The notes: generated from the sequence alone by a model not told the origin. DNA of 64,000 nucleotides from Vigna angularis (GCF_016808095.1 NC_068976.1:7287001-7351000); one strand, 5' to 3'. Shown: positions 1-11,980, numbered from the stretch's first letter. Numbers and translations are program-made.

Positions 1-412
1 TGAAAGATCTATCTCCAGATATTGCACTATTCTTAGAGGAAATTTGGTGACTTGGAGTAGCAAGAAAGAAAATGTTGTAGCAAGGTCAAGTGTAGAGTTA
101 GAATTTTGAGCAATGGCCTTAGGAATTTGTGAAATACTACATTTAAAGATAATTTTAGAAAGCCTGAAGATTGATTGGATGAAGGTATTGCAACAACAAG
201 TCAGCAATAAATATTGTGCATAATCCAGTGCAACATGATAAAACTGAGATAGACACCTCATAAAGGAGATGTTGGATAAGGGGACAATTTGAACACCATT
301 TGCATCCTTCGGAATTCAACTTGCAAATGTATTGACAAAAGGGCTAAGTGGTGTTACATTTCAATCTATTGTTGGCAATTTAGGAATGGATAACATCGAC
401 TCATCAACTTTA
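1..412 (+). pseudogene. Ty1/copia RNase H end of pol, decayed
   Basis: Read across several frames, the sequence gives the typical C-terminus of a copia polyprotein: SLVTW.SKK, then VARSS.E.EF.AMA, a SNKYCA..NPVQHD-like stretch, and LQ-ADVLTKGLSG-like text. Stops and frame changes interrupt it, so it cannot encode a working protein. It ends just before an LTR-like TG and lies inside intron 3 of the kinesin gene, on the opposite strand. The 5' part of the element is outside the window. Confidence 0.75.
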
Positions 413-660
413 TGTTGGAGATAATATTTACTTCTACAAATTTAATTACATTTTGCAATTAGCAGATTTAATTACATTCCGTAATTAGGAGGATAGGCTG
501 ACATTATATTTTATTTGTATTGAACACGATAATTGACCCTAAATTATAGGGATAGATTGTGCCTACCATATATTAGGAGTTTCCATAATTAAGGATTTTG
601 TATTCTATTGAAGAGCAATTGTTCTCCTATGAATGTCATCAGAAAATAGTTTTTCTGACA
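413..660 (+). repeat. Putative 3' LTR of the copia element
   Basis: It begins TGTTGGAGATAATATT directly after the decayed RNase H region and ends TTTTTCTGACA, giving TG...CA ends and about 248 bp, a usual size for a small copia LTR. There is no partner LTR in the window, so the boundaries rest on position and terminal dinucleotides only. Confidence 0.5.
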
Positions 661-831
661 TAACCGAGTTACCGTCATAAATTGGGATTATTAGTATTAA
701 ATTGCTCCTGCAGACAACTTACAGGCCACTAATAAATCATTAACTTACTACAAGTCCTCTATCTATTAATTTCTTCCTTTTCAAAATATCAATTTAACAT
801 GCACTAGTAAAAATAACAGCAAAATCATTAC

Positions 832-1960
832 CGTTAATCCCTTCCATTGCACCACTGACAACATGATGAGCAGCCACATCATAAACATGCCGAGTTGTTG
901 TGGCAGGCCCAAATACCTTATCTGTCACAGGAAAAATATAGTAACAAGAAACATCATAGACGGAACGCACAGAATGAACAAGTAATATACGCTACATTCT
1001 TCAATTTAGAAATCCTATATAAGAGTAGTTTGTAGTTGTTTTAAGTGAATCAATGAAGTAGTGAATTTTAATGCTTACATGCTTATTAAACAAGACGGTT
1101 ATTTATCTTTATCTTATTTTATGTGTTCTTTGTTTTGCATCTCCAGTTAATGTGATACTCAAACTATTTTGTTATTGTTCTTTGCACTCATTTTGGCACT
1201 AGTTGTACATCAAGTACTAAGAACTTTTCTAAAAACTAATGTAATCAACAACTCCAAAAACTAAAATTAACATACATAAATTAAAATAAAAAAGTAGTGA
1301 AGTTATAAGAGAGTTTTACAAAGTAACTTATACAGCTAATTTTAACTTATGGAAAAGTTGATTTTATATTTTCTTACTTTTATTTGTCTAAAAGTGCTTG
1401 TGGAGTACATTGTCCAGACATACCATAAACACTGTATGTACTCATGACATAAAAGAGTTTTACACTATCATTCAATTATAAATAAATTAATTGACTATAA
1501 CAATAACTACCTTAAAATAATAATTACCTTGATTGCTAATTTTAACCGAACAGTAATTTTATTTAGTACATACAAAATGAGTCTAATTCTTTGTTGTGTT
1601 CTTGATATTGTCCATATTTCTTCAAAATATACCCAATTTGATATATTAAAAAAATTAAAATTAATATTTTAAAGGCAATCCAAATTCATACAAAACAAAG
1701 TCTAACATTTTAACTATAGGAAGGACACGTCTAATTACGAAAAATTACGAAAAAGATGGAATATAGTAAGAGTTTCCTTTATTTTATGGAAGAGTTTGTT
1801 TAACATGTGTAGTAATTAGTGAATAAGAATACTAACCAAAGCCATAAGCAATTGAAGGATTGTACTCATTCCTCACTATATGATCCCCATCCGCATACCA
1901 CGCCACCTCGTCCCCCTTATTAATTTCTCTCCCACTACCACAACGCATTAACAACATTGT

Positions 1961-2021
<61 letters not shown>

Positions 2022-2327
2022 AAAATATACGAATTGAAAACACACATACTAAACAACAAACTAGAGGGGAGCGAAATGGACGAACCTAAGGGGTCGAAAC
2101 CGAACTGTGACAGAGACATTCTCCTTCGCCTTGTTCACGTCGAGCACAGCGGCGGCAGCCACCGAAGATATAGAGGCCTTGGTCGACGGCCTCGAGGAGG
2201 TGGAGGAGGAGGACGGTGTGGTAGGTCTTCCGGCGGGCTTGGCAGGTCCCACCGGCGATTTCCGCGAGCGGAGCGGCGAGATGGAGGCTCGTTGGGAGGA
2301 GCGGACGTAGCCGGAGGAAGAAGACAT
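832..2327 (-). CDS. Kinesin-7 (CENP-E-like) motor protein, 5' exons only
   Basis: Three exons join in frame on the minus strand: 2327-2086, 1934-1837 and 921-832, all with GT donors and AG acceptors. They encode about 143 residues. The first ~65 are a Ser/Pro/Thr-rich leader starting MSSSSGYVRSSQ. The motor domain then begins (ENVSVTVRFRPL, SGREINKGDEVAWYADGD, NPSIAYGFDKVFGP, TTTRHVYDVAA, GAMEGING). This order and leader are typical of plant kinesin-7 proteins such as Arabidopsis MKRP2. The P-loop exon is not present; intron 3 starts at 831 and runs off the window, holding copia sequence. I chose the ATG at 2327 because the upstream in-frame ATG (2453) would add an unlikely leader. The family moves along microtubules using ATP. 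The gene is partial because of the window edge, not visibly broken. Confidence 0.85.
1962..2019. repeat. (TAA)n microsatellite in kinesin intron 1
   Basis: An uninterrupted run of about 19 TAA units. Intron 1 of the kinesin gene is only 151 bp (1935-2085), so the repeat makes up over a third of it. Confidence 0.95.
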
Positions 2328-2393
2328 TGACGGGGAAAGAGAGGTAGGAGAAGGCGGTAGAAAGAGTAAGAGTTTGAGAGAGAAGGAATGGGT

Positions 2394-2399
2394 CACGTG
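2394..2399. promoter_or_regulatory. G-box upstream of the kinesin ATG
   Basis: A CACGTG palindrome lies about 67 bp upstream of the chosen start codon, probably in the 5' UTR or core promoter. A single 6-mer is weak evidence of function. Confidence 0.3.
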
Positions 2400-2459
2400 C
2401 CGGCCATGGAAGTGCAGAGACTTTGGAGTTTGGACTCTGTCTTCTCCCTCCAAAAAGAG

Positions 2460-3023
2460 GACAATTTATTTTGATTTTTCTATTACTTTTCGCCTTTCTT
2501 TTGAATTTAAATAAAAGTGAAACTTTGAACGTAAAGTTAATTTTCATGTACGGTTATTTATAAATGACTATAATATATTTTAATTTTTTTTTTAGTAAAA
2601 AAAAATGAAAATTGATTAAATTTAAATTAGATACAAATTAAAAACATTAAACATATATTTTAAAGTATACTTTTAATAACTATTTATTAATTTATCGTAT
2701 AAGAATTTTGTATTAATAACGGATGCATTTTATTTTCCTCTCTTTATAACAAATTTTTGGACAATGCATATTAATTATCATAAAACAAGAACATTTTTTA
2801 ATGGGTCTATAAAATAAACAATAGTTAAATATATTTATAATATCTAAATTGAGAAGTAAAATTAAAATTGTATATGTTCCAAAATTGTAATACATTTTTG
2901 TTATCAAAATCTTAATATATTTTAATTTTCAAATTAAAAAAACATGAATAGTTATAATCATTTTTTGTTGCATATTAAATGATGTTATAATATGATAAGT
3001 GAGTTTAAACACGTCAAGTAATA
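2460..3023. other. AT-rich intergenic sequence
   Basis: This lies upstream of the kinesin gene. Short open frames occur but show no family resemblance; I see no gene. Confidence 0.6.
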
Positions 3024-3032
3024 TATTGTTTA

Positions 3033-3640
3033 GGTTTAAACCCTCGGTTGGTCTTCATTTTTATATGGTAATCTCAATTGGGTCCTCATGTTTAGAATTG
3101 TCTCAATTGGGTCTATTTTTTGTAAAAATGAGTCAATTTTACCCTAACCGTTAAGTGCTCTTAGACGGTTTATTGAGCTGTATTTTTTTTTTATGACGTG
3201 GCATTGTGCATTAAATTAAATGGGTGATATGTTTTAAAATCATCAAATCCACGTGGCATTGTGCATTAAATTAAATTAAATGGGTGATATGTTATTGAGA
3301 AACCTTTGTATCCCGATTAAAATCAAGTAAAAAGTTGAGCCCTCCTCGAAGGTTTCTCATACAAAGGTTTTAATCGGTCAAAGGTGTAGAGAAGATGGTG
3401 CAAGGAGGTTGGTCGGTCAGAAATGTCAAATACTTTTTATTTAAATAGCAAATTCCACGTAATATAATATTTATACATCAGTATATAATGTGCAGACCAG
3501 TCATCGCAATTAAACGGCGTTAATGAAAATTTAACGGAAATTACTTAATTAACTCATTTTTACAAATTTATGGACCGGATTGAGACCGAAAAAAATACGA
3601 TGACATTGACACACAAATACGAGGTTCGAGGGTTTAAACC
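3033..3640. mobile_element. Non-autonomous MULE-like element
   Basis: The ends are perfect inverted copies, GGTTTAAACCCTCG at the left and CGAGGGTTTAAACC at the right. The flanking 9-mers TATTGTTTA (3024-3032) and TATTATTTA (3641-3649) match at 8 of 9 positions, the duplication length expected for Mutator-like elements. The interior has runs such as TCTCAATTGGGTCC seen in other plant MULE-like repeats, and no transposase frame. Confidence 0.7.
3196..3293. repeat. Internal tandem duplication in the MULE-like element
   Basis: ACGTGGCATTGTGCATTAAA followed by TTAAATGGGTGATATGTT occurs at 3196 and again at 3251. The second copy has one extra TTAAA unit. Confidence 0.85.
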
Positions 3641-3649
3641 TATTATTTA

Positions 3650-5150
3650 ATATGTTAAAAACAAATTTGCACATTTAGATTGAAATGATTATATTTACTT
3701 ATTTTAAAATTTTAAAGATCAAATTTTATTAAATTTAAGAAAACGATGAACTCGAGTTTTGCATTTAAATTTAGAAAATAAAAATATATTTTTCAATAAA
3801 CAAGTTTAAAGAGAAAATCGGTGTTTTAAATATGAAAGAAAAGTGTTCTCGAAGGTAATCTATTATGGAGATGAAAGGTGAGTGTGGAGCATGTGTGAGA
3901 GAGAGTGTTGGTGTTAGTGGCGCAATGTGGTAGGGTAATGGCGCCATTGTTTGTTTAATAAGTGTGGGAGTCTTGTTGTTGGTTAGTAACAACGGTATTC
4001 GAGCTTCTCTGCAAAAATATATTTAAAATTCTGCCACACCACAAAGGCCTTTTGCCTGTCCTTATTAGACAAAATTATATACCTTCAACTGTCCCAGTAA
4101 ACTATTTTTTTTCAAAATCTAAATAATTCATTTTGGTTGTATCATATCACAAAAGGACATAACCTTCTGTCCTATTATTTATGGAACCCAAACAAATAAA
4201 TTAAAATATAAATTTTAATATGCTACTAAGTTTATTTTTATTTGTTTCATAGTACGAAAATCTAATTAGTTGTCGTTAAGATTTGAAAAATAATAGTTTT
4301 TCATTAAGATTTTTAATGTACACTTATGTCTTACAAAATATTGATTGTGTAATTTGTTGCTTTCCATCTTCTTTAATTCTAGTAAGAGAGAAAGTTGATT
4401 TATGCCATTAAATTTTAGTATCTATTACTATTTAAATAAAAAATTAATAATTTTTCTTTTTGAAAAACATTGCACCTGATTAGAAAATATTTTGAGATAA
4501 AAATGTGGAATATTATTATACCAAAGTCTTAAAGACTCAAACGATCCAATAAATATCTAGAAGTTATTAGAAGGATAGGACTAATAGATAAATTTGTAGA
4601 AGCAACAAATTACCTCTAAGTAAAAAAATTTGATACTTATAAACATAGTTAAGTAATTAGACTAATTACGTCCTATAAACCCTTTAAGATGTGTTTTGTT
4701 CACTAAAGATATTATCACATTAAAGCCTTTTATGTTGTATTTATCACAAACTACACGATTTATCATCTATTCATAAATAAAAGGTAACTATTATGTAATG
4801 TAAGGTAAAATTAATTAATTTTTATAATTAAAAAATAATACATATTTGATAAAACAATTTGTTCAAAATAAGCATAAACACAACAAATCAATATGTAACT
4901 GACTTTTCTTTATAATAAAAGAAATTATTATAAGTTGAGTTTTACATCTATCTACTTTTATATTGTAAATTGATTTTATCTCTAATCGACGTGGAACTTC
5001 AAAGCATTATAATTGATAGTTAGGATGCAAATCTTGCTATTTAAGAGTTTAGTTGTCAAATCTCATGTTTCGATTACGACTTAGTCCACGTGACCTCTAT
5101 AATAAGACAATTGGTATTAATTGCAACAAATAAAAGTTAAGAGAGATTTA
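3650..5150. other. AT-rich intergenic sequence without a recognisable gene
   Basis: I see no coding signal, RNA gene or clear element ends here. One minus-strand frame at 3771-3992 is low in complexity and lacks a family signature. Confidence 0.5.
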
Positions 5151-6040
5151 TAAGGTATTTTATACTTGTTTGTTTGAAAATCTAAACTATGTTCAATCTT
5201 TTATCAACACAATCAAGCTCAACTAACACATAGTAACAATACAAGGTATAAGGTGAAATCACATGTAAACTCTAGAAAGGGAAGTTTGAATAGAGTTTAA
5301 AAATCTTTTCGCAATTTAGTGTTAGACGCTATTTGCAAGGATCGACGTTCTGCAGATAGTGTTAAACATTGAAGGATTTAAATAAGTGTTTAGAAAGCCT
5401 TTAAAACAATAACAAGAAAGAAGACTTGTTTTTTTTATACTAGTTCACTTCAATCTGAGCTACGTTCAATTCTTCTTTAAGCACTCTTAAGGGATTCTAC
5501 TAATCTTTGGAAAGATTATAACGAGTTTAACAACTCCTGATTTAATATGAATATAATCACTCCTGGTAGCAAATAATCCAATTGAATATATTGTTTAACT
5601 TGCTTGAATTAAACAAACAAGTATTTTAAATCACTTTTGATTATACAAAAATAACAAGGTATTTTTATGAAAACAAGTATAGATAATGGTCATCGTAGAG
5701 AGAATATTTTGTAATACAAAGAATATCTAAAAACTTGTTGACCTCACAGGACTATCATTCCACCTTTACTTGGAAAAACATAAAGTGTGTTTGATAAACC
5801 TCTAGTCGCATAAGATTTATACGAATAATGGTTTTCCCTAAATGTAGTACAAGGTCAACCAAGAATCAATCCATAGAAAAGTCATTAAGTAACTCTAGTA
5901 TGTACGATGTGATTTGAGTGGGAAACAACTATTACTACTCTAAAAATATCTAAAATGACTAAAATCTAAACTAAGATTAATGTAATCTAAACTAAATAGA
6001 CTAATAATGCAGTACCTAAACCAATATTGATGGCATACCC
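5150..6040. repeat. Degenerate LTR-like sequence
   Basis: Phrases such as AAAATCTTTTCGCAA and TTAGACGCTATTTGC resemble parts of the copia-type LTRs elsewhere in the window. Boundaries cannot be set and no coding sequence is visible. Confidence 0.3.
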
Positions 6041-6088
6041 CCTAGTCATGACCAAATACTTTCAAGAAGAGTTAAAGTCATATGTGAA

Positions 6089-6850
6089 ATGTGGGCTTAG
6101 ACTCTCTCTCTTAGGTCACCTTAGGCTATCATAGAGCTTATAGCGTAAGAATAATTTTTGGGCCTTGTATTTTGGACCAAGCAATCTGGAATTTATTTTT
6201 GGGCTTTGCATTATGGACCAAATATTGTATAATTTAATTTGGAACTTGTATTTTGGGCCAAATAGTGTAGGGATTTTAGAGGCCAATGCTCAATGTTGAC
6301 CGAAAGTGGATGTCCATGAGCTTAGATTTGACCATGTGGCAAAGTTTTAACCTAGCTTGGTGGACAAGGGTGTGTGGGATGTCCCAGTGGCCATGTGTCA
6401 TGCTCACATTTGAGAGATTTTCTCATAATTAGTGGTCACATGTCATTCTAAGAATGGAGAGGATTCTTCATAGGTAGTGGTCATATGTCATTCTCTTATT
6501 GGAGAGGATTTTTGCCTTTTGTCTCTAAGTTAGGTCAAGATAGTGTTTTGAAGGTTTTGCTTTTACATTTTGGAGATACCCTTAGCCTATAAATAGAGGT
6601 GTCTCCACCCTTGTTTTCACCTTTGAATTTGAGTAATATTATGTTGTCATTCTTGTGCCATACTATCCATCTTAGGTCACCAAAGGCTAGATGCATCCAC
6701 TTGGTCTCCTCTAGCTACCTTCCTCTAGAGTTGGTCTAACCTTTCTAAGAGTACCATCAAACACCACCCTATCCTCATACAAGCACCAAGGTTGTGAACC
6801 TTTTCCTCCTAACCCACCAAATTCTACATCCAACCTAGCTAAGGAGGTTA
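6089..6850 (+). repeat. LTR-like promoter region with repeated U3 units
   Basis: It starts near TGTGGGCTTAGACTC. Three variants of GGGCCTTGTATTTTGGACCA lie about 60 bp apart. A second pair of units follows, TAGTGGTCACATGTCATTCT and TAGTGGTCATATGTCATTCT. A TATA motif (CCTATAAATAGAGG) sits near 6590. Repeated U3 blocks followed by TATA and a pyrimidine-rich stretch suit an LTR. No partner LTR, primer site or gag was found nearby. Confidence 0.45.
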
Positions 6851-7540
6851 CTATCAAATACTAACATGCAATTCGAACTCTATTTCTTTAATTTAGCTCT
6901 TAAATGAATGTATAATGGATGGAATGGAAAGTTGAGAACGTAGAAATGCACGAACTATTAAATACAAATTATTCTAGCCTCTGAATTTTCCTAAAATGAT
7001 GCAAAACAGAATGTACATGGACTATTTCATGAAATTCCTAGATGGAAACCTAATTCAACCTAAGTGTTTTATAAAATATTTAAATTAATGGAAGTAGAAT
7101 AAGACTATATTAAGCTTCAAATTTACTAATGACACTTAATGCAACTGGATTCTATGCTTAAAACTACTAGAATCTATCTAAAATACCTAATTTGAACTAA
7201 AACACAAAAATGCATGAAAATAACCTAGTGATGGTTGATGCATGAATCGAAAATGCAATATACAATGTATGAATGGTCAATTAAGGTAGGAGATGATGCG
7301 AAGCGCTTACATATGCATACAAACACAAATCCAAATCAACAATTCAATCTAAAATCAAGCAGTTCGAAAATCCCTAATTATGAATCCTAATTAACAAACA
7401 TAATTATCAAAATGAAATTCACTAAATTCATAGTTGTAATTTGTACAAACTGAGTCTAAGATATCTGTGGAAGCATTTTAAGCATAAAAGAGACATTATT
7501 GACGTAATAGATTAAGACATAGCAGATCACAGTTTCAACA
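6850..7540. other. Degenerate repeat-derived sequence
   Basis: No gene is visible. The right part (from about 7400) grades into the 3' flank of the copia gag relic and may be its U3. Confidence 0.35.
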
Positions 7541-7924
7541 ATTAGTGAAAACAATGAGAAAAGTCTAAATGATTACACCACTAACATAATCGGTTAAAAC
7601 CGCATAAATGAATTTTCACACAATGCTTTCATGCCAAACAACCAACATCCATCACACACATTCACATGATTATACAAAACATAAATGATGCATGTTTTGC
7701 CAATATTACAACTTGTTACCGTAGTTGATGATTTCAATGAGTATATGATTCAGTTTTGTGCTTTCCTTGAGTCACTATGTCTCCAATTCATCTTAGTTGC
7801 CTACAAAACAATTGAAAGGTTTTGTTGCAGGTACCTAAATGAATTTGGGGCATTTACTGTTAATTTCCTGTTGTGTTTCCTTTGGAATTCATTTTAATTT
7901 CCCTTTAGGAACACTAACCTTCTT

Positions 7925-9290
7925 ATAATAGCATGCTTTAGATAAGTGACCAATGTTATTACAATAGAAGCATGATATAGAAGAAGGTTTGCTAAGATCA
8001 GTAAACTTCCTAGGATTGGTTTTATTACTTTTGCATTTATACCAAGTTCCTTGCTTATTGAGCACACTCTTGGAAACCTAATAAAGCTTCAAGGTTGGAG
8101 CTAACTAGAGTGAATTTGATAGAGTACTCATCAAGTATTTAATTCTTTCTAGGTGAGCAGGACAATTCATGCATTCTTGATCTTTCATTTTGTTTTCTTT
8201 TTCAGCTTGCCTAGATGATTCTACACTTTCTAGTTTAAATTTCAAGCTTTCATTTTCCTGACCAGATTTTCAGTCCTTTTATCTAAGTCTGTCTTTTCAC
8301 TTTTCAACCTATTAACTTGATATTGCATTTTCATTGCCTCACCATGTAACTCTTGAAATGCATCAAGTAATTGATAATAGTTTGAATCACTATCTTCCCA
8401 GGGGATATAAGCCTTTTTTTTGCTTGTGTCTTCTGCTGTCCTGACTGTTTTTGTGATCTAGCTTCTGCTTCATTTTAAGGACAGGACACTCAAGTTTAAT
8501 ATGGCCAACTTTGTCACATTCATAACATGTTAGGGTGCAGCAACTTTGCTTTTCTGTCTGCTACTTCTTGTGATTCCTGCAAAATCATAACTTGATTTAT
8601 TTCTAGATTTCATGAATTTTGAAAACCTTTTTACCATGAAGTTCATTGCTTCTAGTTCTGGATTTTCTGATTCATATTCAGCTTCTTTAATGTGTTTTCT
8701 TGAAGTTGTCTTGCTTGTAGTCTTGAGGGCAATGATGTGTTTTGTTCTTCTTCTTCTTCCTCCTTTAATATGCCAAGCTCTAACTCATGTTCTCTTAATT
8801 TGCCAAAGGTGTTTCCAAGGGCAAGAAGATGGTGAACCTCTTTTGTACATCATAGATAGTTTCACCACTCATTATGAGCATTTCATATTCTTGAATGAGA
8901 GAGTTCTTTCTTGCTTTCTTGACCTTATATGTGCCTTCATGGGTGACTTCTAAAACATCCCAAATTTCCTTTGTGGTTGAGCACATAGAAATTCTATAGA
9001 ATTCATTAATTGTGAGTGTTAAGGAAATGATGTTCTTGGCTCTGACATCGTAATGAGCTTTTCGATTTTCATCTGTATTCCACTCAGAGAATTCTTTAGC
9101 CTTTGTCTTACCATTCTCAATTTTTTTTTGGTTCAAATGGACCATTGATAACAGCATCCCAAACACCTTTGTCCACTGATTTCAAGAAAATTTTCATCCT
9201 TATTTTCCAAAAAGGGTAGTTTTCACCTACAAATAGTGGTGGCCTATTTATGGATGCATCTTCTCCAAATGTCTAAGATATATTGGCCAT
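7925..9290 (-). pseudogene. Copia gag polyprotein, degenerate
   Basis: Starting at 9290 the reading is MANIS, a stop, then TFGEDASINRPPLF and FWKIRMKIFLKS, the usual start of copia gag (UBN2-type). The intact stretch 9166-8795 includes KEIWDVLEVTHEGTYKVKKA and YDVQKRF. Further on come a zinc knuckle CYECDKVGHIKLEC (near 8490-8540) and a second knuckle CFYCNNIGHLSKAC (near 7930-7975). Stops and frame changes show decay. Gag would form the nucleocapsid of the retroelement particle. The two knuckles and the long linker recall Sirevirus-type gag. Confidence 0.75.
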
Positions 9291-9372
9291 CAGAAACGAT
9301 TTAATCGATTAAATAGTAAAGGTAATCGATTAAAATTCGAGTAATTTTCAAATTCTCAACTCTGGTGCCAAT

Positions 9373-10124
9373 TGTAAGAGAAGAAATGCTTTATATCTCA
9401 AGCCAAGAGGGGGGATGAATTGGTTTAATCCTTAAAAATTGTTCTTTTCAAAATCTTTGTGAAATCTTTGACTTTCTTGAAATCAATAAACAATAAGTGA
9501 TGAATCAATAATAAAAGAGAAAGAGTAAAGAGAAAGATCAACACCGACAATCTATACTGGCTAATCACAAGCGTGCATGCAGTCCTCCTTCAACAACCTG
9601 AGTTGAAGGGATTCCACTATAAATTGATTGAGTTTACAGAAATATAGAGATACCCCTCTCAATGCACTTCTCAACACACTCAAAATCAATATAGCAAACA
9701 AGAGATGAATACCCTCACTCTTTTACAACCCTTGAGAACACTCACAACTCTCAACACTTGGCCAACACGCACAGGTAGACAAATACAGATTGTCAATGAT
9801 GATCTTGATCTTCCAATTGCTCTCCTCTTAGTGTAGATCAAATCAGAACAGTTTAGTCCATTTTCTTGAAAGAACTTTGATGTATAAATCACCCAATTTG
9901 AACCTTGATTCTTCCATATCACTTTTTGAGCATTCATGTAATAAAAACTCAATGCAATAGTTAGTATATGAAAGTGATAACAATTGTATGTTTTGAAACA
10001 GAGCTCAAGACGCATATATATATAGGATTTTCTGAATCTTGACGCATTATAATCGATTAAGGTATTTACCTTAAACGGATGTTGACATCCGTTGAAGGAT
10101 GTCACCTTCGTTTAAAGGTTTCGT
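9373..10124 (-). repeat. 5' LTR of element A (U3 end missing)
   Basis: On the minus strand it ends CTTCTCTTACA, directly followed by ATTGGCACCAGAGTTG. A TATA-like run (CATATATATATAGG, 10013-10026) suits the promoter. AATCGATTA motifs lie in the U3 side. The partner LTR at 30956 ends similarly (CTAACA then ATTGGCACCAGAGTTG). Confidence 0.6.
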
Positions 10125-11439
10125 TTTTTATTTTAGGGTTTTATGTCATGGTTTATTCGAGTACGCACTTGGAGGAAGCACCACACATGCACTACACCAC
10201 GAGAGCGGCACTGCACCACCACGAGAGGGAGACTGCTTGATAATTCTTTCCACCACCACCAACCTTTGCAACTTGTAGTATCTCACAGCAGACCAAAGAA
10301 AGAGAGGAACAAGTATAATGTTAAAATGAAAGAAAAGTATTTTACTTATACACGATACTACAATAGGTTATTAGTGAAATAGGTTATGAAGGGGTAAAAT
10401 TAAAAAATAATAACCCTAAAACTAAAATTTTACTGAGGGGCAAAATAGTAAAGGGGAGGTAGAGGGAGAAAGGTGTGGTGGTGGAGGGAGCAACACCCTT
10501 TAGATTGAGAGACAATGAATCCCTGCAACAATTGATTTGGGCTGATCTGAGTTAGAAAAAAAGCAATTGTGCCGCTGATTGGCTTCACTAAAGTGTAATG
10601 TTCTGTGTTGAAGAATTATGAATTGGGCTATTGCATTATATATGGGCTGACTCCCAATTAAATGGAACGTTGTTGTTTCGGCCTACTGATTTGAAGAACA
10701 ATTTTCTTGAGCTTCTAGAATGCTTCATTGAAAGAGCAATTGCTGAAATTGGGTCGCTACCTATGATGGGCTGAAGCCTTTGTGGATAAAAGATTAATTA
10801 AACGCAGCGTTGAAGGCATAATTGATTTGAAGGGGTCCAGATTTTGTGTTTCATTTTGGAAGAGAAGAACAACCCAAAAAGCTAGGGTTCATGCATAGAG
10901 AAAGAGAGCGTGAAGAGAAGAGCTCGTGTCACTTGCTCAAGAGCGCAAAGCTGAACCAGACGCACGTGCGGAGGCTGAAGCAGTAATAAGGTAGAAGATG
11001 CCAGAGCTGCCCGTTCAAGTTGATCGGAAGGCATAGATGATAGAAGTGTAAGCAAAGTAAAGATGACCGTCCGATGGGGAGAAGCTCGAAGCGTCTTGAA
11101 GAAGGTTCCCATTTTTTTTTTCTTTTTCCCTCTTTCTTTAACCCTATAAACGGGGGAGTCTTCTGCAATGTAATATACAAACTTGACACTTTACAACTTT
11201 TCAAATATAGTTTTACGCTCTATAGATTAGGTTTTTTTTTACGCTAGAGTAGGTTTTCGTTCTCCTTGCGAGTTTTGTTCGGTACCTTTTCTTGTACTCT
11301 TCTTTTCTCGTTAATAAAAAGTTTTTTTTTCGTTGATGTGTTCTGTTTTGAGAGTTTTTATGATTATGTGTTTGATTTTTGTGATGTTTCTGTTTTTTGT
11401 TCTTGTGTGACTGTGTTTCTTGTTCTGCTGAGAAATTGA
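10125..11439 (+). other. LTR-like or leader-like sequence of unknown family
   Basis: A TATA motif (CCTATAAACGGGGG, near 11143) is followed by T-rich sequence and AATAAAAAG (near 11313), a layout like U3-R-U5. Purine/pyrimidine-rich CACCACC stretches occur at 10190-10270 and 10470-10490. I found no paired copy and no gene. Confidence 0.3.
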
Positions 11440-11980
11440 TTTGGACTCTAGAACTTTGCATTCTATAATTCCTTTCGGAATTAAATGACTCAGTATTGAG
11501 CATTCTTTTTCGAGATGTCTTCTCGAGTCAGAGATGAGTCCAATGCATAAAAATTGATTCAAATTTGTGTTTCTTTTCTTTTTAAAGTGTATATCAGATT
11601 TAGATTTGCATTGATTGAGAATGAGTAGAAATTACCACTGTTAAGTTCAGAAATATGAACTACAAGACCCTATGATGGGCTTACTTTAGTCAGAATGTCT
11701 TTCTAGTGTAATTGAAACTTTATCCTCAATCATTTGCACATTTAATTTTTGTTTGTGAATTTTAGATTAATGAATAGGGTAATGAACCTTGGTTGGACAA
11801 ATGAGTGGAAATAGTCAATTTAAAGTTATGGAATATGAACTAGAATACCCTGGATTGGGATTCAACTTCACAGGATGTCTTCCAGAGAACTCTAAGCACT
11901 CTTTTATTCATATTAATGTACATTCATTTATGAAATCAATTATGTTTGTGAGTTTGTTATCTTGCTTTTGATTAGTTAGA
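11440..11980. repeat. Three diverged ~180-bp tandem units
   Basis: Landmarks recur exactly 180 bp apart: GAGATGTCT, AGAATGTCT and AGGATGTCT near 11512, 11692 and 11872. GAACTACAAGACCCT is matched 180 bp later by GAACTAGAATACCCT. Units two and three are clearly related; unit one is weaker. Confidence 0.6.

Larger units (their letters stand above)
7540..10124 (-). mobile_element. Copia-type gag-only element A (minus strand)
   Basis: Read on the minus strand the order is LTR (10124 to 9373), primer-site-like TTGGCACCAGAGTT, gag (9290 to about 7925), then AT-rich U3-like sequence containing AACCGATTATG. No protease, integrase or reverse transcriptase follows gag. A related element at 29040-32380 has the same order. 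The LTR is cut off at its U3 end near 10124. A complete 3' LTR was not identified. Confidence 0.55.

Noticed and set aside
2086..2453. Kinesin start at the upstream ATG (2453)
   Set aside because: The extra 42 residues look like translated 5' UTR and do not resemble kinesin-7 leaders; the ATG at 2327 does.
10143..10382. 79-residue plus-strand frame
   Set aside because: The His/Thr-rich translation comes from CACCAC-rich repeat-like DNA, with no homologue recognised.
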